Source: Streptococcus varani (GTDB lineage Bacteria; Bacillota; Bacilli; Lactobacillales; Streptococcaceae). From it: a DNA stretch of 64,000 nt. Position numbers and translations under genes: made by a program. Position 1 is the first letter of the stretch; each line of letters starts with the position of its first letter. Positions 58,315 through 64,000 of the stretch are shown one piece after another. A model generated the notes under the pieces. The model worked only from the letters and a program-made list of their open reading frames with translations, did not search any database and was not told the DNA's origin. The DNA lies in assembly GCF_001375655.1 (NCBI RefSeq), contig NZ_CTEN01000004.1:1-64000 (forward strand), read 5' to 3'.

Positions 58315-58911
58315 ATGTATAAATTTTGGCAAAAAACAATTCAAATTCTGAGTGTTTTGATTATTATTGCTACCTTCTTTTTGCTGATTTGGCTCTATAA
58401 GATTGGTATTCTTAATGATCAAAATGTCTTGAAAGAGTTTTTAGAAAAGCAAGGCTCCCTTGGTAGTCTTTACTATATCCTCATCCAAATTATCCAAGTT
58501 GTTTTCCCTGTCATTCCTGGAGGGGTAACAACAGTTGTTGGCTTTCTCGTTTTTGGGAGTCTTTGGGGGTTTATCGTCAATTATGTTGGTATTATTATCG
58601 GATCAATCATCCTCTTTTGGTTATCCAGGACCTATGGCAAGAAGTTTTGTCTTCTTTTTATGAAGGAAGATACCTTCGATAAGTATGAAAGTAAGATTGA
58701 CGATAAGCGTGGTTATGAGATTTTCTTTATCCTGTGTATGCTGTCACCCATTTCACCAGCCGATGTCATGGTTATGATTACTGGCCTAACTAGCATATCT
58801 TACAGAAGATTCATCGCTATCATTCTTATCTGTAGACCAATCTCCATCATTGCCTACAGTTACTTCTGGATTTATGGTGGGCATTTGATTCAACAAATCT
58901 TTCAAAAATAA
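58315..58911 (+). CDS. TVP38/TMEM64 (SNARE-associated/DedA-like) membrane protein
   Basis: A 198-aa membrane protein with about five hydrophobic segments. VFPVIPGGVTTVVGFLVFGSLWGFIVNYVG is the conserved re-entrant P-G-rich region, and FILCMLSPISPADVMVMITG the second one, as in DedA/VTT-domain proteins. This group is linked to lipid scrambling (undecaprenyl phosphate or phospholipid recycling) and membrane potential; the role here is inferred. It is alone between tmRNA and a terminator shared with the Nudix gene. Confidence 0.82.
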   Translation: MYKFWQKTIQILSVLIIIATFFLLIWLYKIGILNDQNVLKEFLEKQGSLGSLYYILIQIIQVVFPVIPGGVTTVVGFLVFGSLWGFIVNYVGIIIGSIILFWLSRTYGKKFCLLFMKEDTFDKYESKIDDKRGYEIFFILCMLSPISPADVMVMITGLTSISYRRFIAIILICRPISIIAYSYFWIYGGHLIQQIFQK

Positions 58912-58952
58912 AAAAAGTGATTAGGAAGTATTAAAACCTAATCACTTTTTCT
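58909..58952. terminator. Bidirectional terminator
   Basis: AAAAAGTGATTAGG and CCTAATCACTTTTT form a perfect 14-bp stem around an 11-nt loop. It serves the TVP38-like gene and the converging Nudix gene. Confidence 0.9.
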
Positions 58953-59461
58953 CATTTATCATCCAGATGAAAGAGAATTTTTAGTTCCGTGACTTGAGAT
59001 GGAACTATTTTTTCTTTTTCTAAAAAATTTTGTAAATTCTCAGGTTTTACCCAAACATGGTCAACTGTTTCACCCTCTTGATAAGAGACCCGTTCCTTAT
59101 CTTGTCTGGTCCAACCAATGAATTTATCCAGATGCATCTGATGCTCATCTTCTGTCGTCTGGTAGTAAAGCTTGATTTTGCTCAGTGTCAAGCCAGTCTC
59201 TTCTCTTAATTCACGCAAAATAGCCTGGTCAGAGTTTTCTCCTTGCAAGGCAGACCCACCAGCTGTAGCCTCAAAATATTGGGGGAAAGATTCTTTATTG
59301 GGACTCCGTCTCATAAAGAGGACACTTTGGTCTTCCTCATGTAAGACCAGGATATGAACAACCAAATGATAATCATCATCGGTTGAAAAAGTGTCACGAC
59401 AGATCGTCTTTCCGACAAGAAGATTTCTATCTCTATCGTAGGCATCCCAAATTTCTGGCAT
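58952..59461 (-). CDS. Nudix hydrolase
   Basis: A 169-aa hydrolase with a complete Nudix box: G-x5-E-x7-REELREETGL-like, seen as GSALQGENSDQ then ILRELREETGL (about residues 70-92). The N-terminus (EIWDAYDRDRNLLVGKTICR) resembles the IDI/YfcD-like Nudix subgroup. The substrate, a nucleoside diphosphate derivative, is not identifiable. AAGGATAG precedes the ATG. Confidence 0.87.
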   Translation of the reverse strand: MPEIWDAYDRDRNLLVGKTICRDTFSTDDDYHLVVHILVLHEEDQSVLFMRRSPNKESFPQYFEATAGGSALQGENSDQAILRELREETGLTLSKIKLYYQTTEDEHQMHLDKFIGWTRQDKERVSYQEGETVDHVWVKPENLQNFLEKEKIVPSQVTELKILFHLDDK

Positions 59462-59543
59462 TTTAATATCTATCCTTCTCGTAATTGAGATTATTATTTA
59501 ATTTTCTTATCCTGAAAGAATAAAACAAAACTCAAAGTAATTT

Positions 59544-59864
59544 TTATTTTATCCCCAATGCAATCCGTGCATAGCGACTCATTTTTTGAACCGTCCAAGC
59601 TGGCGACCAAACTAATTTAACATCTACTTCTTTAACTTCTGGAATACTGTTCAAAACATCATGAATTTGATCAGTAATCAAATCAGCTAGAGGACAGCCC
59701 ATCGTTGTTAATGTCATGTCAATCTCAGCTTTTCCTTCGATAAAACGAATTTCATAAATGAGACCAAGGTTGATAATATCAATACCCAATTCGGGGTCAA
59801 TTACTTCTTCAAGAGCACTGAAGATTCGCTCTTGAACTCCCTTCACTTCTTCTTCTGTGTACAT
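59544..59864 (-). CDS. DUF59 (MIP18/PaaD-like) metal-sulfur cluster protein
   Basis: A 106-aa DUF59 protein. IDPELGIDIINLGLIYEI and LTTMGCPLADLITDQI (with the conserved Cys) are diagnostic. Relatives such as SufT and PaaD assist iron-sulfur cluster maturation. In streptococci its role is not settled. GAGGGGAG precedes the ATG; it follows a long noncoding stretch on the rpoD side. Confidence 0.88.
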   Translation of the reverse strand: MYTEEEVKGVQERIFSALEEVIDPELGIDIINLGLIYEIRFIEGKAEIDMTLTTMGCPLADLITDQIHDVLNSIPEVKEVDVKLVWSPAWTVQKMSRYARIALGIK

Positions 59865-60265
59865 TTCTACTCCCCTCTTCTAGTATTTCTATGCTAACAT
59901 AGTTCTTTAAAAAATTAAGATTTTGGAATTAATCTGCAAGTCTTTGAGTTAAAATAAGGCCGTGCTCTCATTTCCGGGCAGGTGTTAAAAACGTTCGCTA
60001 AGACTTTCGGTGAGTCTCTATTTTAAGCCACCGGCTGATAAAGCCTATCCCTAGGTTTTCGCTCGTTTTGAATTTTTAGCGAGCAGTTGATTTTGTCTCC
60101 CAGAACAACCTCGCTCTCGAGTTTCTAGGCTCGGGTTAAAATAAGGCCAATTCTTCATTTTCGGGCGGTCGTTGAGATACCACGACAGTTGTATCCTCGC
60201 TCTCGAGTTCCTTTGCCTGCTCTTTTATTTCAAGGCAGGCGTTGAGATACCACGTCAGTGGTATC
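59865..60265. other. 400-bp noncoding region with repeated GC-richer motifs
   Basis: No coding frame I can support. It holds repeated blocks: TTAAAATAAGGCC (about 59949 and 60135), CCTCGCTCTCGAG (about 60109 and 60196) and GTTGAGATACCACG (about 60152 and 60241). A perfect hairpin GAGATACCAC-GTCA-GTGGTATCTC (60244-60267) overlaps the rpoD stop, and GCCTGC...GCAGGC (about 60212-60238) lies next to it. These could end rpoD transcription or be an intergenic repeat. Confidence 0.6.
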
Positions 60266-61387
60266 TCAATCCTCCATAAAATCTTTCAACGGTTTGCTGC
60301 GGGATGGGTGGCGGAGTTTGCGGAGGGCTTTAGCCTCGATTTGGCGGATACGTTCGCGGGTCACATTAAAGACTTTACCCACATCTTCTAGCGTACGCAT
60401 CTTACCGTCATCCAAGCCAAAACGTAGGCGAAGAACATTTTCTTCACGGTCAGTCAGCGTATCCAAGACTTCATCCAATTGTTCACGAAGGACTACGCGT
60501 GTTGTGTAATCGACCGGATTTTCAATGACTTCATCTTCGATAAAATCACCTAAATGGCTATCATCTTCTTCACCGATAGGAGTTTCCAATGAAACTGGCT
60601 CTTGTGCAATCTTGAGGATTTCACGAACTTTATCCGGTGTCATATCCATCCGTTCTGCAATTTGCTCTGGAGTCGGATCTTGTCCCAACTCTTGCAAGAG
60701 ATTACGTTGTTCACGAACCAATTTATTGATGGTTTCAACCATGTGAACTGGAATACGGATGGTACGGGCTTGGTCGGCGATGGCACGAGTGATGGCCTGA
60801 CGAATCCACCAAGTCGCGTAAGTTGAAAATTTGAAACCTTTTGAGTAGTCAAATTTATCAACAGCCTTCATAAGTCCCATGTTTCCTTCTTGGATCAAGT
60901 CCAAGAACTGCATGCCGCGACCTACATAACGTTTGGCAATAGAGACTACCAAACGCAAGTTGGCTTCTGCCAAGCATTGCTTAGCTTCTACATCACCAGC
61001 TTCGACTGCTAGTGCCAATTCTTGCTCTTCCTCATTGGTCAAGAGTGGCACCACACCAATTTCTTTCAGATACATGCGGACAGGATCGTTAACCTTGGCA
61101 GAATTGCTTCCAAGTAACTCTTCATCCGTCAATTCTTTGTCCTCTTCGACTTGCATGACTTTTGAGGATGGATTACCATCCTTGTCTACGATAGAAATAC
61201 CCGCATCTTGAATCCGTTGCAGCAAATCATCCATTCCATCTGCATCTAAGGTAAATGGAATAGCTAATTGATCATTGATTTCATCATCAGTAGCAACGCC
61301 TTCCTTCTTGTGGTTACGGATAAAATCTGCCACTTGGACATCAAACGTAGTTACTTCAGTCTTTTTTTCTGCTTTTTTCACTGCCAT
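60266..61387 (-). CDS. rpoD: RNA polymerase primary sigma factor
   Basis: A 373-aa sigma-70 (SigA/RpoD). Region 1.1 (about 1-80), region 1.2 ([22 protein letters not shown]), region 2 ([42 protein letters not shown] and WWIRQAI), region 3 and region 4.2 ([30 protein letters not shown]) are all present. It directs housekeeping transcription. It lies 2 nt after dnaG, the classic macromolecular-synthesis operon arrangement without rpsU here. TGGAG precedes the ATG. Confidence 0.97.
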   Translation of the reverse strand: MAVKKAEKKTEVTTFDVQVADFIRNHKKEGVATDDEINDQLAIPFTLDADGMDDLLQRIQDAGISIVDKDGNPSSKVMQVEEDKELTDEELLGSNSAKVNDPVRMYLKEIGVVPLLTNEEEQELALAVEAGDVEAKQCLAEANLRLVVSIAKRYVGRGMQFLDLIQEGNMGLMKAVDKFDYSKGFKFSTYATWWIRQAITRAIADQARTIRIPVHMVETINKLVREQRNLLQELGQDPTPEQIAERMDMTPDKVREILKIAQEPVSLETPIGEEDDSHLGDFIEDEVIENPVDYTTRVVLREQLDEVLDTLTDREENVLRLRFGLDDGKMRTLEDVGKVFNVTRERIRQIEAKALRKLRHPSRSKPLKDFMED

Positions 61388-61389
61388 AG

Positions 61390-63189
61390 TTACTCCATAT
61401 TTCTTTTTTGTGCAATGAGTTTTGTTAACTCATCAAGGGCTTGGTCATCATTTCCAACATGAGATTGTTCACGAACAGTTTTCAACTTCATTCGATTGTC
61501 TCTTTTTATTTGTTCGCGATAACGATTGCTTTCCAACTCTTCAATTTCATTTGTACCAATTTCTTGGGGTAATTTTTCCTCCAAAACACGATACCAGGCT
61601 CGCTGAACAAATTCATCTAATCCGGCTAAATCATAGGAAGTTATTTCTCCATTGGTTTTGAGAATGTCAAAGAGGACCTGTAGTTCGGGTGTGATAAAAT
61701 AAAAATCCTCTCGCAATCGATAGTCGTTTAATATATAAGCATGTTCTAACATTCGAGCAAGGAGATGATTCTCAGTCCGAATCAGGTTGGTAATCCTAGC
61801 TTGCTGAGGGATGACCTCTTGCCTAGGTGGTTCAAAATGTTGCTCCTGTGGAATCTGATTCGATTCTTGTCTCTGTTGACGACTGGAGATGCGGGCTCGA
61901 TTAACAACCTCTTCAACCTGCTGGTAATCAAAATCAGCCAACATATCTGCCACCTTGTAAATATAAGAATTTTGGGCAGTGATGGATGATGTTTGAGAGA
62001 TAATGGGAGCAATTTTTTCTAGAAAATCAATCTGCATCTGCAAGTTGTCTGGATTCTCAGGTTTCAAGTATTGAATGAGGAATTCAACACCAGTCAATCT
62101 TGATTTAGTCAATATATTGACAAGGGCTTCTTCCGAATGCTGAGCAATATAGTCATCAGGATCCATGTTGTCCGGGAGAAAAACTATTTCAACATTGAAA
62201 TCTTTCAATTCTTCCAAGGCCTTGGCTGTCGCGGCTTGCCCAGCCTTATCGCCATCATAGGTCAAGACAAGTTTTTTACAATACTTAGCTAGGTGTCGAA
62301 CATGCTCACCGGTCAAAGCTGTTCCCATAGAGGCGACTGCATTTTCAATACCGGCCCGGTAAGCAGCGATGACATCCATGAAGCCCTCCATTAGATAAAC
62401 TTCCCGCTGCTTCTTAATAACTGGTTTGGCCTTATCCAAATGATAGAGTTCATAACTCTTGTTAAAGATTGCTGTCCCACGACTATTTTTATATTTGGCT
62501 ACTTGTTTATTTGCCAAATCAGACTCGGTCCAAATCCGGCCTGAAAAAGCTACAACACGACCATACTCATCTGTCAAAGGGAAAATAATCCTTCCCTGAA
62601 AAGCATCGTAGATAGTATTTGCATTTCCGGTATTAAAGAGACCTGAATTAAGCAAGTCTGCTTCAGAAAATTTCTTAGATAAATGCTGATAAAGATAATT
62701 TGCTTCCTGAGGGGCTAGGCCAATTTGAAAATATTTGATGACCTGATCATCGAGACCACGCTGATAGAGATAGTTCCTTGCTGCTTCCCCCATCTTGGTT
62801 GTCATAAGGAGCGCATGGTAAAATTTATTAGCTTCTGTATGAATATCATAGAGAACTTGGTGAGGATGATTGGTCTTTTCTACCTGTCTATTCGAAAGAG
62901 GAATATCCAGTTGAAAGCCAGCTTTCTCTGCTACAATCTGCACACTTTCAGCAAAGGGAACACCTCGCGTTTCTTCAACAAACTTAAAAACATCGCCTGA
63001 TTTTCCACAACCAAAACAATGATAAAATTGTTTATCTTCGACAACATTGAAGGATGGTGTCTTCTCACCATGAAAAGGGCAGAGGCCTAGGTAATTTCGT
63101 CCAGCCTTCGTTAGAGCAACCGATTCACCGATAATATCAACAATATTAACAGATGCTTTAATCTCATCAATTTTCTCTTTTGAAATCAT
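61390..63189 (-). CDS. dnaG: DNA primase
   Basis: A 599-aa primase. The N-terminal zinc domain has [13 protein letters not shown] and [14 protein letters not shown] (CHC2-type zinc). The TOPRIM catalytic core has [30 protein letters not shown] and [14 protein letters not shown] (Asp-x-Asp). The C-terminal helicase-binding domain is shorter and divergent. It synthesises RNA primers for replication. GGAGAGAG precedes the ATG. Confidence 0.96.
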   Translation of the reverse strand: MISKEKIDEIKASVNIVDIIGESVALTKAGRNYLGLCPFHGEKTPSFNVVEDKQFYHCFGCGKSGDVFKFVEETRGVPFAESVQIVAEKAGFQLDIPLSNRQVEKTNHPHQVLYDIHTEANKFYHALLMTTKMGEAARNYLYQRGLDDQVIKYFQIGLAPQEANYLYQHLSKKFSEADLLNSGLFNTGNANTIYDAFQGRIIFPLTDEYGRVVAFSGRIWTESDLANKQVAKYKNSRGTAIFNKSYELYHLDKAKPVIKKQREVYLMEGFMDVIAAYRAGIENAVASMGTALTGEHVRHLAKYCKKLVLTYDGDKAGQAATAKALEELKDFNVEIVFLPDNMDPDDYIAQHSEEALVNILTKSRLTGVEFLIQYLKPENPDNLQMQIDFLEKIAPIISQTSSITAQNSYIYKVADMLADFDYQQVEEVVNRARISSRQQRQESNQIPQEQHFEPPRQEVIPQQARITNLIRTENHLLARMLEHAYILNDYRLREDFYFITPELQVLFDILKTNGEITSYDLAGLDEFVQRAWYRVLEEKLPQEIGTNEIEELESNRYREQIKRDNRMKLKTVREQSHVGNDDQALDELTKLIAQKRNME

Positions 63190-63327
63190 CTATTCTCTCT
63201 CCTTTCACCAAACATTTCAAAGGTAAAACAATACTATCTTCTATCTAGAATGCTGACTATAAGCACATAATACCATTCTCTATTTTATAATAAAAAGAGA
63301 CAAATGTAAATTTTCAAGAGCTTTTAC

Positions 63328-63355
63328 TTGAAATTTCTATGCATTAATATATAAT
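63328..63355 (+). promoter_or_regulatory. mscL promoter
   Basis: TTGAAA (63328-63333), 16 nt, TATAAT (63350-63355), with a leader of about 30 nt including AAAGGA before the mscL start. Confidence 0.65.
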
Positions 63356-63392
63356 ATTAGAGTAATAAATTATGAAAGGACATATTTAGGAT

Positions 63393-63761
63393 ATGTTGAA
63401 AGATTTAAAAGCATTTTTGTTTAAAGGTAATGTACTCGACCTCGCTGTCGCAGTTATTCTCGGTGGAGCTTTTGGGGCCATCATCAAATCATTGGTTGAT
63501 GATATCATCACTCCTCTCATTTTGAACCCAGCTTTAAAAGCAGCCGGTGTTGAGCGTATTTCCGAACTTACTTGGAATGGCGTTGCTTATGGAAGTTTCC
63601 TAAGCGCTATTATCAACTTCTTGATTGTTGGTACTTCTCTCTTCTTCGTAGTGAAAGCTGCTGAAAAAGCAATGAAAAAACCAGTTGAAGAAGAAGCTCT
63701 TGTAGGACCAACTTCCGAAGAATTGCTAGTAGAAATCCGCGACTTGTTGAAAAATAAGTAA
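63393..63761 (+). CDS. mscL: Large-conductance mechanosensitive channel
   Basis: A 122-aa pentameric channel that opens on osmotic downshock. The N-terminal amphipathic helix and TM1 (KAFLFKGNVLDLAVAVILGGAFGAIIKSLVDDIITPLI) are typical, TM2 is FLSAIINFLIVGTSLFFVVK, and the cytoplasmic C-terminal helix ends LVEIRDLLKNK. AAAGGAC lies 17 nt upstream and a weaker AGGAT is close to the ATG. A strong terminator follows. Confidence 0.96.
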   Translation: MLKDLKAFLFKGNVLDLAVAVILGGAFGAIIKSLVDDIITPLILNPALKAAGVERISELTWNGVAYGSFLSAIINFLIVGTSLFFVVKAAEKAMKKPVEEEALVGPTSEELLVEIRDLLKNK

Positions 63762-63797
63762 TCATGGATAAAACAGACTTTGTCTGTTCAGATTGAA

Positions 63798-63840
63798 GAA
63801 AAAGTCCGTTTTGGATAATTTCTTCAATCTTTTTTTCTTT
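63798..63840 (+). terminator. mscL terminator
   Basis: GATTGAAGAAA and TTTCTTCAATC form an 11-bp stem, followed by TTTTTTTCTTT. The stem arms resemble those of the nucleoside-operon terminator at 2353-2401. Confidence 0.88.
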
Positions 63841-64000
63841 GCTTCAAAAGAAAAGACTATACTATCATACCAATATTTCTAAGAGCTAAGTATGCTTGCA
63901 AATCCAAAGCTGATTATTTTAGGTTTGAGTGTAACGATGAGGTTTGTCTATCTTTCGAATAGATTTTATTTTTTGATTAGCTCATACGCAAAGAAAATCA
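63841..64000. other. Right-end intergenic sequence
   Basis: AT-rich, no supported gene. The last bases (GCAAAGAAAATCA) resemble the end of a family A palindromic repeat, which would continue beyond the window. Confidence 0.35.

Overview
The window is low-GC Firmicute chromosome and looks like a Streptococcus of the mitis/sanguinis type. Supporting signs are a tmRNA with the streptococcal tag AKNTNSYALAA, a CiaRH two-component system, a protein with GBS Bsp-like repeats, adjacent dnaG-rpoD, coaA next to rpsT and a deo/nup operon, MntE- and Spx-type proteins, and several short palindromic intergenic repeats. The species cannot be fixed from sequence reading alone.

Layout. 1-2.3 kb: a decayed group II intron (minus strand) joined to a 5'-truncated IS30-family transposase. 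2.4-10.2 kb: a long minus-strand nucleoside salvage operon (methyltransferase, pdp, deoC, cdd, BMP lipoprotein, ABC ATPase, two permeases). 10.3-12.3 kb: coaA, rpsT and a small P-loop kinase-like gene on the plus strand. 12.4-19.7 kb: ciaRH and the phosphate operon pstS-pstC-pstA-pstB-pstB-phoU. 19.7-28.1 kb: minus-strand housekeeping genes (spx-like, UPF0223, IMPase, rsmF-like; folC; ribF; truB; GNAT; DUF2130; SRPBCC). 28.2-30.2 kb: HAD phosphatase and pepT. 30.5-34 kb: a secreted Bsp-repeat/C39 peptidase and an AEC transporter. 34.1-37 kb: padR, a HAAS/adhesin-like protein and an mntE-like CDF transporter. 37.1-42.5 kb: mannitol operon mtlA-mtlR-mtlF-mtlD. 42.6-45.3 kb: a second group II intron in an intergenic repeat, with a 373-bp tandem duplication of its 3' end. 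45.4-49.8 kb: glmS, a signal-peptidase-like protein, an SGNH hydrolase and an FAD oxidoreductase. 49.9-57.7 kb: pyk, pfkA, dnaE and a YtrA-type GntR/ABC operon. 57.7-58.2 kb: tRNA-Ser(GGA) and tmRNA. 58.3-64 kb: a TVP38-like membrane protein, Nudix, DUF59, rpoD, dnaG and mscL.

Most of the window is conserved core genome. The points most worth a second look are: (i) at least five genes whose extended -10 box lies exactly 6 nt before the ATG with no Shine-Dalgarno sequence, predicting leaderless mRNAs; (ii) a signal peptidase I homologue in which both catalytic residues are replaced; (iii) two group II intron copies sharing the same in-frame stop in the reverse transcriptase; (iv) a PstB with Arg in the switch (H-loop) position; (v) a duplicated NagR-like operator around the glmS promoter; (vi) palindromic repeats that abut or overlap the stop codons of two genes; and (vii) a HAAS-domain protein with a 4-residue phenylalanine ladder followed by a Cys-aligned solenoid. 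I found no CRISPR array, prophage or obvious defence island.
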